Below, in pieces: positions 1 through 8,732 of a stretch of DNA of 64,000 nt. The translations under genes and the position numbers were made by a program. Source of the DNA: Echinicola strongylocentroti. GTDB lineage: Bacteria; Bacteroidota; Bacteroidia; Cytophagales; Cyclobacteriaceae. Within the stretch, counting starts at the first letter, position 1; every line of letters begins with the position of its first letter. Where the stretch lies: NCBI RefSeq assembly GCF_003260975.1, contig NZ_CP030041.1, forward strand, positions 3,209,001-3,273,000, given 5' to 3'. The notes under the pieces are model-generated. The model was not told where the DNA came from, made no database searches, and saw only the letters and a list, made by a program, of their open reading frames with translations.

Positions 1-1
1 A

Positions 2-169
2 GAACATATCCATGTGGCTCATCACTGGCTGATCCTACATGGCCGCTATGTCTGTTTGGCCAGAAGCCCGAAGTGTGCCGAGTGTGAGATCACGCACTTT
101 TGTCGGTATTATGAAAAGAACCAAGCCAAAATAGAAGCTGAAAAAGACTTGCTTCCCAAAAGAAAATAG
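2..169 (+). CDS. nth: Endonuclease III, C-terminal fragment (window edge)
   Basis: The reading frame is already open at the window edge and ends at the TAG at 167-169. It encodes about 55 residues of a C-terminus. The spacing C-x6-C-x2-C-x5-C ([19 protein letters not shown]) is the [4Fe-4S] loop typical of endonuclease III, the base-excision glycosylase/AP lyase that removes oxidised pyrimidines. The preceding [17 protein letters not shown] also fits the family. The N-terminal helix-hairpin-helix and catalytic Lys/Asp lie outside the window. The asnB start codon follows after only 2 nt, so the two are probably cotranscribed. Confidence 0.9.
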   Translation, partial: EHIHVAHHWLILHGRYVCLARSPKCAECEITHFCRYYEKNQAKIEAEKDLLPKRK

Positions 170-171
170 CC

Positions 172-1968
172 ATGTGCGGGATCAACCTGGCAATGAATTT
201 TTCCGAAAGTGGGAAAACCGCCATTCAGCAAATGATGAAGGCTACCGCGCACCGTGGCCCCGACCTTTCTGCTTGGTGCAAAATCAACGACCAGTTATTC
301 GTGGCCGGAAACCGTCTGAAGACCGTGGACCTGGGTGATTGGTCCAACCAACCAGTGCAAATAGATGATGGTGCATTTACGCTAGTCTGGAACGGTGCCA
401 TTTACAATTCCGACGATCTCCGAAATCAACTTTTACAGGGAGGCGTGGCATTCGAAAGCCGCTCCGACAGTGAGGTGCTGCTGCAATGGCTAAAGACCCA
501 TGGAGCTTCTGGGGTGAAAGCGCTTCAGGGGATGTATGCGTTGGTTTTTGTTCATAGGGAAAGCAAAGAAGTCATCATCGCCAGAGATCCGCATGGCAAA
601 AAACCACTGTACTACTTTCACCATAACAACCGTTGGCTCCTTTCATCCGAAGCACGTGGTATCCTTGCTTCTGGACTTACCCCAAAGCGGCTGGGCAGTG
701 GCCAGTTGGTGCCCTACTTTTACTCCAGGCACAGCTTTCCGGACAAAAGTTTCTTCCAGCAAGTCCAGCAGATTTTGCCAGGCAAAGTACTCCAACTGGA
801 TTTTGAGGGAAATATTACCGGGGAGTTCCAAACGGAAATCCCCTCACATCACCAAAAATTGCCCGATAAAGAAGATTTCCGGTCCTTGCTTACCGATGCG
901 GTATTGAAACACTTTCAGGCGGATGTGCCGGTGGGTGTGCTGCTGAGCGGAGGAGCGGACAGTAGTTTGCTTTTGCAATGCTGGGCACAGGAAACGGACA
1001 TTCCTCTTCCTACTTTTACGGTGAGCTTTGAGCAGAAGTACCTGAAAAAATACCCCGATCCGGTCTATGCACGTAAAGTAGCGGAGAAATACCGCTGTGC
1101 ACACCATGAAGTCTTGGTCACTCCAAAGCTTCTGCTGCAGCATCTGCCGGAATATATTGCCTCGCTGGATCAGCCAATAGGGGACAGTGCAAGTTTCCTC
1201 AGCTGGATGATTGCCAAGGAGGCCAAAAAGCATGTTCGTATCCTCATCAGCGGTGCCGGTGCAGACGAGCTCTTCAGCGGGTATAACCGACACGAAGCAT
1301 TCAAACACTATCTACAGCACAAAGCACTTGTATTAAATGCGGCCAAATCCATCGGAAACTTTCCGTTCCTGGGCCGACGGTTCAAGAAATTGGCCAAGGG
1401 GATAAGGGAAGATGAATCCACTACTTTCTTGAATTTCAGTTCACTTGGTACCATTCCAGAAGAGCACCTTAGCGCATTTGCTGCCTATTATCCCAGTGGC
1501 CTTACTCCTTACAAGGCTGCCTTGGAGTGGGACCGTAGCTATTACCTCGTCAATGATGTCCTAAAAATCCATGACAATGCCCTGATGGCGCATGGGGTGG
1601 AAGGCCGTGCCCCCTACTTGGATGAAGCATTGGTCAGCCTGAGCAAATCACTTTCCGAAGAACAGCACCTCGCCCTAAAACCCAAAGAATGGATCAAAGC
1701 CCTCTTGGCAGATGGCGGACAAGGTAAAGTCGCTTCTCGCAAAAAAACCGGCTTTGGCTTACCCTTACGGGAATGGCTGGAAGAAGATAAGGAACTCCAA
1801 TCTCTGGTATTTGAAACAATCAAAACCTTTGCCCAAGAGCATCAGCACACTATTTCTGAAGAAATGCTTACCTTGGCACTTCAGCCAGGCAAACACCTGA
1901 AACACCATTTTCTAGAAATCTGGAACCTGTATATCCTTGCTGCTTGGTGCACGTATCATCAACTATGA
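172..1968 (+). CDS. asnB: Asparagine synthase (glutamine-hydrolysing), class II amidotransferase
   Basis: The protein has 598 residues, normal for AsnB. It starts MCGI, so Cys2 is the expected N-terminal nucleophile of the class II glutaminase domain (about 1-200). The ATP-pyrophosphatase loop SGGADSS lies at 259-265 in the synthetase domain. The reaction is aspartate + glutamine + ATP to asparagine + glutamate. Paralogues of this type are common in surface-polysaccharide clusters, where they may amidate sugars or peptides. The GT4 gene begins inside its stop codon (ATGA overlap), so a role in glycan synthesis rather than housekeeping asparagine supply is possible. That role is inferred from context. 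Confidence 0.9.
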   Translation: MCGINLAMNFSESGKTAIQQMMKATAHRGPDLSAWCKINDQLFVAGNRLKTVDLGDWSNQPVQIDDGAFTLVWNGAIYNSDDLRNQLLQGGVAFESRSDSEVLLQWLKTHGASGVKALQGMYALVFVHRESKEVIIARDPHGKKPLYYFHHNNRWLLSSEARGILASGLTPKRLGSGQLVPYFYSRHSFPDKSFFQQVQQILPGKVLQLDFEGNITGEFQTEIPSHHQKLPDKEDFRSLLTDAVLKHFQADVPVGVLLSGGADSSLLLQCWAQETDIPLPTFTVSFEQKYLKKYPDPVYARKVAEKYRCAHHEVLVTPKLLLQHLPEYIASLDQPIGDSASFLSWMIAKEAKKHVRILISGAGADELFSGYNRHEAFKHYLQHKALVLNAAKSIGNFPFLGRRFKKLAKGIREDESTTFLNFSSLGTIPEEHLSAFAAYYPSGLTPYKAALEWDRSYYLVNDVLKIHDNALMAHGVEGRAPYLDEALVSLSKSLSEEQHLALKPKEWIKALLADGGQGKVASRKKTGFGLPLREWLEEDKELQSLVFETIKTFAQEHQHTISEEMLTLALQPGKHLKHHFLEIWNLYILAAWCTYHQL

Positions 1969-3149
1969 GAATCATCTACATCCACCAATACTTCGTCACT
2001 CCCGAAGAAGGCGGGGCGGTCCGGTCTTATCACTTGGCCAAAGGCTTGGTAGAAGCCGGTATCGATGTAGAAATGATCACCACCCACAATGAAAACCACT
2101 ACCAGCTGAAAGAAATCGATGGTATCAAGGTTCATTATCTTCCTGTACAGTATGACCACAGCTTTGGCTTTTACCGCAGGGTATGGGCTTTCTATCAATT
2201 TGTGCGGCATGCAAAAAGATTGATAAAGCGGCTTCAGCATCCAGATCTGCTTTACATCACCTCTACACCATTGACCACGGGACTGATAGGTTTATGGGCA
2301 AAAAGAAAACTTGGCTTACCGTATGTTTTTGAAGTGCGGGACTTGTGGCCAGAAGCGCCCATCCAGGTAGGCATGATCCAGCATACTTGGTTAAAGAAAA
2401 TCCTGTACCAGCTAGAACGGAACATCTATCATCAAGCCTCCCAGATCGTCGGACTGTCCCAAGGAATCTGTGATTATATCCATGCCGTAGCCCCAGAGAA
2501 AAAGGTACATCTCATACCCAATTTTTCGGATGTGGGATTTTTCACGCCGTCCGCAGAAAAAGACCCTGCTTTTCTGCGTAAAATGGGCTGGAGTCCCGAT
2601 CACCTCACCATAGCATATACCGGTGCCGTCGGAGATGTCAACGCTGTGGATGAACTGGTCAAATTGGCTGATCTGGCCCAGCGAGAGGGGAAGAACTGGC
2701 AATTTGCGATCATGGGAAAAGGCAAGCAGTTGGATACCATCAAAGCCGAATCCAATCGGTTGGAGCTAAAAAACCTGCAGTTTCTGCCATTTGGGAGCAA
2801 AGAGCAGGTCAGAAAATTGCTTAGCCACACTGATCTGTCATTCATTTCCTTTGACGATTTGCCCGTCCTGGAAACCAATAGCCCCAACAAATTCTTTGAC
2901 GCCATCGCGATGGGCAATGCCATCCTGATCAACCATGAAGGCTGGGTTTGGCACCTTGTCAAAGGTCATGGCCTCGGGATATTCTTCGATCACAAAAAAC
3001 CACTGAATACGCTGCAAGAACTGGAAAAATGGGAGCAAAACCCTGAACTGCTAGCCAGCATGAAGCTACGCTCAAGACAATTGGCCACAAGCCGATATTC
3101 CGTACCCATTGCAGTCGAAAAATTGTTGAAGGTAATTGGAGGTGATTAA
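1965..3149 (+). CDS. Glycosyltransferase family 4 (GT4, WcaI/WbuB-like)
   Basis: I chose the ATG at 1965, which overlaps the asnB stop by four bases, over an in-frame TTG at 1944. The product is 394 residues and begins MRIIYIHQYF, a typical GT-B N-terminal strand. The N-terminal Rossmann half contains GGAVRSYHLAKGL (acceptor side) and VFEVRDLWPEAPIQVG, common in WbuB-like fucosamine/hexosamine transferases. The C-terminal half has IPNFSDVGFF, YTGAVGDVNAVDEL and LPVLETNSPNKFFDAIAMG, the nucleotide-sugar-binding E-x7-E-type region. It probably adds a sugar to a surface polysaccharide. The donor and acceptor cannot be read from the sequence. Its TAA stop falls in the first bases of a 175-bp palindromic repeat. 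Confidence 0.88.
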   Translation: MRIIYIHQYFVTPEEGGAVRSYHLAKGLVEAGIDVEMITTHNENHYQLKEIDGIKVHYLPVQYDHSFGFYRRVWAFYQFVRHAKRLIKRLQHPDLLYITSTPLTTGLIGLWAKRKLGLPYVFEVRDLWPEAPIQVGMIQHTWLKKILYQLERNIYHQASQIVGLSQGICDYIHAVAPEKKVHLIPNFSDVGFFTPSAEKDPAFLRKMGWSPDHLTIAYTGAVGDVNAVDELVKLADLAQREGKNWQFAIMGKGKQLDTIKAESNRLELKNLQFLPFGSKEQVRKLLSHTDLSFISFDDLPVLETNSPNKFFDAIAMGNAILINHEGWVWHLVKGHGLGIFFDHKKPLNTLQELEKWEQNPELLASMKLRSRQLATSRYSVPIAVEKLLKVIGGD

Positions 3150-3320
3150 CCCGGAATATGCATTAGCCTATCTGTTGCGACCTGAAACTGCTTCAAAATC
3201 AGCCGTTTCACTTTAGTTTTCGGCATAACCGTAGCGGTGCTACGCTAATGCCTCCAAACTAACTGATTTTCTTGCAATTTCAGCTCTCACTACGATTCCT
3301 AACGCATAATCCGGGTTTAA
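3146..3320. repeat. 175-bp TTAA-bounded palindromic element, copy A (inverse orientation)
   Basis: It begins TTAACCCGGAATATGCATTA and ends with the inverse, CGCATAATCCGGGTTTAA. Inside is a stem CGTAGC/GCTACG around a 3-nt loop, nested in longer arms (CTGATTTT/AAAATCAG). The whole unit is therefore an imperfect palindrome. Its reverse complement is nearly identical to the copies at 5540, 45049 and 48075. The left end overlaps the stop codon of the glycosyltransferase gene. About 125 nt without obvious features separate it from the next gene. Confidence 0.92.
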
Positions 3321-3446
3321 CTATTTTGGGGAAATTTCTTTAGAAATTATCAATTAGCAGCATCGTTTTTTTGGAGCAAATTACGTATATTAAACCGTAA
3401 AAATGCTGATTTTTAAGCATTTACAAATCCACATGCCTCCTTTACC

Positions 3447-4184
3447 ATGAAAAACACCCTACTCATTTGGTTTTTCTTGCTACTGCTTTTGGCTAGCTGC
3501 ACTCCCCGGCACCAGGAAAAGGAAACGTTTTCTACAGAACTGGGTGCGGAGAAAATGCAGGCATTGTCCATGCTTATAAATTCATATGGGCGATTTTTGG
3601 AGGTGCACTATGCTGATTTCTCCAGCCAAAGGGAAAAGACAAGGCACTTCATCGAGGATGTTTTCCGTCAACGCCCCATTGCGGTCATCAAGCAAATGCC
3701 GGGAATCCCTGAAACTCTCCAAGCCATGGAAAGTTCAGGACTTCGAAAGGACATTTATATCTATGAGCATGAAGAGGATAATTATACCAAATACCCCGTC
3801 AAGCAGCTTATGCCTTCCAACTTTCCCGATTATTCCTTAAGTAGCCAGCAAGTAAGGTCAAAAGTGCCAAGTCATAATCCGCCATTATTTTCATCGCCTT
3901 CTCCGGTGGCAATCAGCAAAAAGACAGCACTTACGTTTAACAAAGATGGACTTTTTATGTATGCTTTGGCCACGGCCAAGCAAGAAGACGGAGCTTATAT
4001 GGATTATATGAAGTTGCGCTACAAGACATCAAATATCCACCCCTATTTTTCGGCAGAGCGTTTTTTGGACAATCAGCAAGACAATGCGCCATTGTGGTTT
4101 GAAGAGCTTTCGATCATCATTGACATCTATTATAAATTGCTCCTGACAGATGAAAGGACACTGGATGGCGGACTGATGAGTTAA
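3447..4184 (+). CDS. Predicted lipoprotein of unknown function
   Basis: The product is 245 residues. The N-terminus MKNTLLIWFF plus a run of leucines ending LLASC is a lipoprotein signal with the lipidated cysteine at about residue 18. The rest is a soluble, mainly polar domain. I recognise no family motif. ALSMLINSYGRFLEVHYADF near the N-terminus and FEELSIIIDIYYKLLLTDE near the C-terminus look helical. The gene stands alone between two repeat-containing gaps, about 270 nt before msrB. It probably faces the periplasm or the outer-membrane surface. Confidence 0.72.
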   Translation: MKNTLLIWFFLLLLLASCTPRHQEKETFSTELGAEKMQALSMLINSYGRFLEVHYADFSSQREKTRHFIEDVFRQRPIAVIKQMPGIPETLQAMESSGLRKDIYIYEHEEDNYTKYPVKQLMPSNFPDYSLSSQQVRSKVPSHNPPLFSSPSPVAISKKTALTFNKDGLFMYALATAKQEDGAYMDYMKLRYKTSNIHPYFSAERFLDNQQDNAPLWFEELSIIIDIYYKLLLTDERTLDGGLMS

Positions 4185-4456
4185 GGAAAACGCCAACCAA
4201 TGTTAATTACTTTCCTATTTGCAAGTGTGAATAACCTTAATGAAAAAAGAAGTCTTAAGTGTAAAGTCCCTAATCTAAATACCAAAGTACTAGTATACCT
4301 GACTTTTTGTGGAAGCAAGAGACCCATCAGGGCCAAAAAGAATTTGGCAAGGCAGGGAGCTAATCTTAGAGAAGTATTGTTGTGTGGTAGAAATTATATA
4401 CGCGTCATTTCAAAAAACTATTATAAATTCGATCCAAGAAATAAACTCAACCGATC

Positions 4457-4900
4457 ATGCTAAACTGGTCAAACGTCATTCATTTTGCGAACAACGGTAA
4501 TCCTACTCCCCAAAAAAAGGTAAATAAAAGTGAGGAGGAATGGAAAAACCTCCTGACACCGGAGCAATACAAAATCACCCGTCTAAAAGGCACTGAAAGG
4601 GCACATAGCTCAGAGATGTGTAGTCGTTTTGAACCTGGAAAATATGCCTGTGTATGCTGTGATACTTTACTTTTTGATGCGGGTGAAAAATTCGAAAGCG
4701 GCACAGGCTGGCCTTCCTTCACTCAGCCCGTGGAAGAAAGCACAATCGCTTATCATAAGGATGTCGCCTTCGGAATGGTCCGGGTAGAAGTCACCTGTAA
4801 TACCTGCGATGCACATCTCGGCCATGTATTTCCTGATGGCCCAGAGCCCAGTGGACTTCGCTACTGCGTCAACGCCGTTTCACTGCAAAAAGTCTCTTAA
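4457..4900 (+). CDS. msrB: Peptide-methionine (R)-S-oxide reductase MsrB
   Basis: This 147-residue protein reduces methionine-R-sulfoxide in proteins. The zinc cysteines are visible as CVCC (65-68) and CNTC (114-117). GTGWPSF (82-88) and GLRYCVNAVSL with catalytic Cys137 complete the family signature. The ATG at 4457 is the only Met before the conserved SEEEWKNLLTPEQYKITR start of the domain, which leaves a short 20-residue leader without a clear signal peptide. msrA starts 7 nt after the stop, so the pair forms a two-gene oxidative-repair operon instead of the fused MsrAB found in some bacteria. Confidence 0.95.
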   Translation: MLNWSNVIHFANNGNPTPQKKVNKSEEEWKNLLTPEQYKITRLKGTERAHSSEMCSRFEPGKYACVCCDTLLFDAGEKFESGTGWPSFTQPVEESTIAYHKDVAFGMVRVEVTCNTCDAHLGHVFPDGPEPSGLRYCVNAVSLQKVS

Positions 4901-4907
4901 TCACAGC

Positions 4908-5432
4908 ATGCAAAAATCCGCAGTCAGCATGTTGCAGCAAATAGGATTTGGGGGAGGATGCCATTGGTGTACTGAAGCGGTTTTTCAGCACCTAAAAGGG
5001 GTGGCCAAGGTGCACCAAGGCTGGATTGCTGCAAAAGATAACCCGGACTTTTTTTCAGAGGCGGTCTTGGTACATTATGACGAAGATATCATCCCTTTGG
5101 CCGTGCTGGTAAAAGCCCATCTGATCACTCACAGCAGCACCTCACAGCATGCCATGCGGGAGAAGTATCGTTCTGCTGTATATGTTTTTGATGATTGTCA
5201 GAAAAGAAAGGCCCATGATTGTCTCCAACAGTTACAACCTGAATTTGACCAGCCACTTGTCACACAGACGATGGACTTTGGAGCCTTCAAATCCAACACG
5301 GATTTCTTTACCAATTATTACCTAAATAAACCTGAAGCACCGTTCTGTGAGCGTCACATCCAACCTAAATTGTTCTTACTCCAACGTAGCTTGGGTAGCT
5401 ATTTTAAAGAGCCGTTAGACAGCTATGAGTGA
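4908..5432 (+). CDS. msrA: Peptide-methionine (S)-S-oxide reductase MsrA
   Basis: The frame is open upstream inside msrB, but the sensible start is the ATG at 4908, giving 174 residues. GFGGGCHWCTEAVF contains catalytic Cys18 and Glu23. The aromatic usually following the cysteine (GCFW) is His here, a known variant. HSSTSQHAMREKYRSAVYVF matches the conserved region around the substrate pocket. It reduces methionine-S-sulfoxide and complements MsrB immediately upstream. A second Met eight residues in (4929) is an alternative start. Confidence 0.92.
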   Translation: MQKSAVSMLQQIGFGGGCHWCTEAVFQHLKGVAKVHQGWIAAKDNPDFFSEAVLVHYDEDIIPLAVLVKAHLITHSSTSQHAMREKYRSAVYVFDDCQKRKAHDCLQQLQPEFDQPLVTQTMDFGAFKSNTDFFTNYYLNKPEAPFCERHIQPKLFLLQRSLGSYFKEPLDSYE

Positions 5433-5444
5433 AGGGTAAATTGA

Positions 5445-5539
5445 TTATGTAATTTCCCTATTGTGCCCTATGTGCCTAATGTGGTTGTTTGATAAGTTAG
5501 CTACTTTACGTTACTTTCCCCACGTCTTAGGATTTGGGT
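5445..5539. repeat. Intergenic repeat module next to palindrome copy B
   Basis: The segment contains TGCCCTATGTGCCTAATGTG followed by GATAAGTTAGCTACTTTACG. Related sequence appears at 7281-7377 (same strand), at 26655-26755 (opposite strand) and in part near 20144-20190. In each case it runs towards an aaCCCGG/CCGG(A/G)TTTAA junction, so it behaves as a module attached to the TTAA element. Confidence 0.7.
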
Positions 5540-5714
5540 TTAACCCGGATTATGCGTTAGGAATCGTAGTGAGAGCTGAAATTGCAAGAAAATCAGTTAG
5601 TTTGGAGGCATTAGCGTATCACCGCTACGGTTATGCCGAAAACTAAAGTGAAACGGCTGATTTTGAAGCAGTTTAAGGTCGCAACAGATAGGCTAATGCA
5701 TATTCCGGGTTTAA
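5540..5714. repeat. 175-bp TTAA-bounded palindromic element, copy B
   Basis: It starts TTAACCCGGATTATGCGTTA and ends CTAATGCATATTCCGGGTTTAA. By eye it differs from the copies at 45049 and 48075 at only a handful of positions. The central GCGTA(T/G)CACCGCTACG forms the hairpin tip; in this copy one base weakens it (GCGTATCACC). Its right end contains the TAA stop of the minus-strand TetR gene (5711-5713). Confidence 0.92.
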
Positions 5715-6361
5715 CCTACCAGACTATAACCATGTTTCGCAATCATTCTGTCAAACTCCTTCAACCCTTCATCGGTCATAAAAGGAATAATAAGCTCCCA
5801 AATATGTCTTGCCATTTCACCATCTCCCTGGAATTTAAAACTAGTCAAGACTTCACGTTGTGATAACCAAAACGTGATGACGATACGAATGGTGTGTTGC
5901 AGGCGGTCAAGGAAGGGATTTATCGAATTATCAATGTATCCATCCTGTAAAAATCTTTCGAAAAAATCGGCCATTTGCTTACTTCTCAGCACTATGGTAT
6001 CACCTAGGAGCTTGCTTACATCTGGATAAGACCGAGAGATTTCCAATACATCCATATTGAAAAAACGGTATTTCATATGGAAACTCTCCAAATGGACCAA
6101 AAGCAAATGAAAATCCTCGAACGAGGCTGTTGCGCCCTTTTGTGACTCATATGACGCACTCATCTCCTCTCGCATCTGCTTGTAGATTGCCAACAAAATC
6201 GCCTCGCGATTATTATAATGGTAATCGAGATTGCCGTGACTTATTCCCAATTCAGCCGCAATATGCCGACTGGTGATATTATGGGCTCCATGTAAATTGT
6301 ACAAACGGATAGCCTCATTGATGATCCTCTGTTTCGTGGAGATTTTCTTTTTCTTTTCCAT
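5711..6361 (-). CDS. TetR/AcrR family transcriptional regulator
   Basis: I start at the ATG at 6361 (MEKKKKISTKQR), giving 216 residues, because an upstream ATG at 6403 would add 14 residues unlike the family. The N-terminal helix-turn-helix (about 8-55) reads RIINEAIRLYNLHGAHNITS, then RHIAAELGISHGNLDYHYNN, matching TetR helices 1-4. The C-terminal ligand domain is not diagnostic and resembles the TetR_C types of Bacteroidota. No obvious target gene is adjacent, so it may act on itself or at a distance. The last codon and stop (GGT TAA) lie in the end of repeat copy B. Confidence 0.85.
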   Translation of the reverse strand: MEKKKKISTKQRIINEAIRLYNLHGAHNITSRHIAAELGISHGNLDYHYNNREAILLAIYKQMREEMSASYESQKGATASFEDFHLLLVHLESFHMKYRFFNMDVLEISRSYPDVSKLLGDTIVLRSKQMADFFERFLQDGYIDNSINPFLDRLQHTIRIVITFWLSQREVLTSFKFQGDGEMARHIWELIIPFMTDEGLKEFDRMIAKHGYSLVG

Positions 6362-6403
6362 ATCTTTAAAACTAACAAATTGCTGAAATGTTGATAAAAT
6401 CAA

Positions 6404-7153
6404 AACCTTTTATTGGCTATTATTACCTAAATTAATTTTAAATCAACATTTATTACGCATTAGCGCCATTGGCTGAATTGGCTTGTTATTATTCCTATGA
6501 TGCCCTATTATCTGAAGCCTATACACAGTTACACCTCTGCTTCTAAAAAAGAAACAGCTTTATCTATAGTTAAAAGCCCTATGCTAAGACTTGATCACAT
6601 AAGGCTTGTTGCTGCTGTGTATGCTCTTTTTTGCCATCTTCGTGAGAAAAGATATACGAAAATAAGGCTGTTAACAGAGGAAACTTCAAATCCTCAACAG
6701 CTACTAAACAAACATTTGTTTAGAATATTTTCAAGCATTCATCCAGAAAGATGGCATGGAGTTGATTAATTGATTTTGGGTGCTTATTTATTTAACATCC
6801 GCTAAAATAAAGCCAATTTTAAGAATATAAAACCCATACAATATTAAAAAAATTAGACCCGAAGACCTAATTGTACCAATTGATCATAAATTTCAGCAAA
6901 TTGGATAGTATTTATGGGGAGATGGGATTTGGATCCGTTTAGAGCAAGACAGGCCTCGGCACAAAGGAGCTAAAGGCAAATTGATTTTGAAGAAGTTCAA
7001 GACCGGAATACCTGTGCGTCGTGGCATAGATAGGCTTGTGCATATAACGGATTTTGATTAGACGCTTCCTTGCTAATGGGTTTTATTTCTCACGGAATGC
7101 ACAGAACACCCAGAATGGAATAAGGTCTTTCTGAGATTTACATGGTGTCTGTA
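6404..7153. other. Gene-poor gap with decayed repeat pieces
   Basis: The first 100 nt are AT-rich and upstream of the TetR gene, so they should hold its promoter. A 90-codon frame at 6497-6769 has no recognisable features. About 6979-7060 resembles a decayed right half of the 175-bp element (GATTTTGAAGAAGTTCAAGA, then ATAGGCTTGTGCATAT). About 7078-7140 (TTTCTCACGGAATGCACAGA) is an inverse match to 46575-46635. No convincing gene is seen. Confidence 0.5.
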
Positions 7154-7253
7154 TTATTCACAAATGGCCTAGGGGGATTTCAAATCCCCATTATCTCGGT
7201 TCGAGATTACAAATCTCGAACAGCTAAGTTTATGGATTTGTGGTAGTTGGTGT
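7154..7253. repeat. 100-bp double-hairpin repeat, copy 1
   Basis: About 95% identical by eye to 57023-57122. It contains two adjacent perfect stems, GGGGATTT/AAATCCCC and GTTCGAGATT/AATCTCGAAC, flanked by CACAAATGGCC and GATTTGTGGTAGTTGGTG. Differences between the two copies fall mainly in loops. It has no coding frame. Confidence 0.8.
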
Positions 7254-7280
7254 AACGAGCCCATCTAAAAGTACAGGATA

Positions 7281-7377
7281 TATTGATCACGGAATTTTCC
7301 CTATTGTGCCCTATGTGCCTAATGTGGTTCTCTAGTAAGCTGGCTTTTTTCGATGTCTTATAATCCGGATTTAACTA
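7281..7377. repeat. Second copy of the 5445-type repeat module
   Basis: TTCCCTATTGTGCCCTATGT and GCCTAATGTGGTT match the module at 5445-5539. The tail is altered and ends TAATCCGGATTTAAC, like the terminus of the TTAA element. It lies 25 nt past the stop of the sulfatase gene, on the side away from the PUL. Confidence 0.7.
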
Positions 7378-7402
7378 GCGGATTCATCCGCAGGATGTTT
7401 CC

Positions 7403-8707
7403 TTATTGGTAATTGTCTAAAACTTCTTTAAACTCCTTTAACTTTTTCTTATCTAATTGATTTAGAGCGTCTTCCTGTGTGGTGGACATCTCCAAAGGGT
7501 CATTTATCAAGTTAAAGATTCTACCATCATCATATAGCATTAAGCGTTCATCATGGACATACCTGCTTTTTTTAAACTTGCCCCAGTGAGGATCATAATG
7601 GCAAAAGACCCATTTCCTCGTTTTGGACACTTGGTTTATTAATTGCGGATAAAAACTGATGCCATCGGTAGGTGCATCTTCCTGCTTCACTTGTGCTGCT
7701 TCCATCAGAGTAGGCAAAAAATCAGTGAAATCCACTAAATTTTCATTCACCTTTCCTTCATCGATATGACCTTTCCAATAGGCTATCATCGGCACGTGGG
7801 TTCCAGCAATAGTTGGTTGGCCCTTATCTCCTTGAAAGCTTTTATTATCAACAAGAGAAATTATGTCGTTATCCGTTCCATTGTCTCCAATAAATATGAT
7901 CAAGGTATCTTCAGCTATTCCTAGGCTATCCACCTTACTCCATATCCTGCCAATCAACTTATCCATGTAGTTTACCATTTGACCAAAATACGCAGGGTCA
8001 TTTACCTTGCTGGCAGCGTCAAAATCACCAAAGTCCGGATCATCCGGTGTAGGCACAAATGGATCGTGGGTAAGCACCATCGGATAATAGACGAAAAAAG
8101 GCTCGTCGGTATTTTCTTCTATAAAATCGGTAATATAATTGGTAAATATATCGGGGCCAAAAGCTCCTTTGTAGGCAAAGGTTTTTCTAGGACTGGTAAT
8201 GAGTGGGGCCTTATACCTACTTCCAAGCTGCTTGATTTGCCAAAGGCAATAATCGTCAAATCCGGCCATTTCAGGAGTGGTGCCTACTTTCCCACCAGCG
8301 AGCTCTTGCTGGTGAGCGTTTCCATAAAGCTGCCATTTGCCAGCAATTAAGGTCGAATAGCCGCTTTCTTTAAGGTAATGGGCAAAGGTCTTCTCTTTAG
8401 GATCCAGCAACCCAAAACCTATATAATTTCGGAAATTATACTTCCCGGTCATCAGCTGTACTCGGCTAGTGGTACATAGCGGCGTAGCATAGCATTGGGT
8501 AAAATTCATCCCATCCTGGGCCATTTTATCAAGGTTTGGGGTTTGATAGCTCTGGCCTCCATTCACCCCTAATGTTTCATAGCCCAGGTCATCTGCCATG
8601 ATCAGAATAATATTGGGTGTGGCAGTGGGCTCCCCATGTTGAAAAGCGTAGGAGTTAAATGCCACAAACAGCATCAAACCTATCAGGATTTTGGTTTTAT
8701 ATGACAT
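7403..8707 (-). CDS. PUL sulfatase (S1 family, arylsulfatase-like)
   Basis: The product is 434 residues with an N-terminal signal (MSYKTKILIGLMLFVAFNSYA), so it is probably periplasmic. NIILIMADDLGYETLG (32-47) holds the paired metal-binding aspartates. PLCTTSRVQLMTG carries the residue normally converted to formylglycine (Cys78). The motif reads C-T-T-S-R instead of the usual C-x-(P/A)-x-R. FIGDNGTDND supplies the second metal-site residues. It should hydrolyse sulfate esters of a glycan. It is the last gene of the ECF/FecR/SusC/SusD locus, separated from susD by a hairpin terminator. The substrate is unknown. Confidence 0.92.
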   Translation of the reverse strand: MSYKTKILIGLMLFVAFNSYAFQHGEPTATPNIILIMADDLGYETLGVNGGQSYQTPNLDKMAQDGMNFTQCYATPLCTTSRVQLMTGKYNFRNYIGFGLLDPKEKTFAHYLKESGYSTLIAGKWQLYGNAHQQELAGGKVGTTPEMAGFDDYCLWQIKQLGSRYKAPLITSPRKTFAYKGAFGPDIFTNYITDFIEENTDEPFFVYYPMVLTHDPFVPTPDDPDFGDFDAASKVNDPAYFGQMVNYMDKLIGRIWSKVDSLGIAEDTLIIFIGDNGTDNDIISLVDNKSFQGDKGQPTIAGTHVPMIAYWKGHIDEGKVNENLVDFTDFLPTLMEAAQVKQEDAPTDGISFYPQLINQVSKTRKWVFCHYDPHWGKFKKSRYVHDERLMLYDDGRIFNLINDPLEMSTTQEDALNQLDKKKLKEFKEVLDNYQ

Positions 8708-8732
8708 GGTTTAAGCGAACTGTTTGAAGAAA

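Noticed and set aside
1944..1964. TTG start for the GT4 gene
   Set aside because: It adds seven residues before the conserved MRIIYIHQYF; the ATG overlapping the asnB stop is better.
4200..4463. 87-codon frame between the lipoprotein gene and msrB
   Set aside because: Low-complexity translation, no motif and overlap with the msrB start; more likely spacer.
4809..4907. Upstream extension of msrA
   Set aside because: It lies in another frame of msrB coding sequence and lacks msrA family similarity.
6497..6769. 90-codon frame in the gap after the TetR gene
   Set aside because: No ribosome-binding context, no family motifs, surrounded by repeat remnants. It might be a gene relic, but the sequence alone does not support it.
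7185..7230. GGTTCGAGA-containing hairpin considered as a tRNA T-arm
   Set aside because: No acceptor stem, anticodon arm or CCA; the same hairpin recurs at 57023 as part of a repeat.
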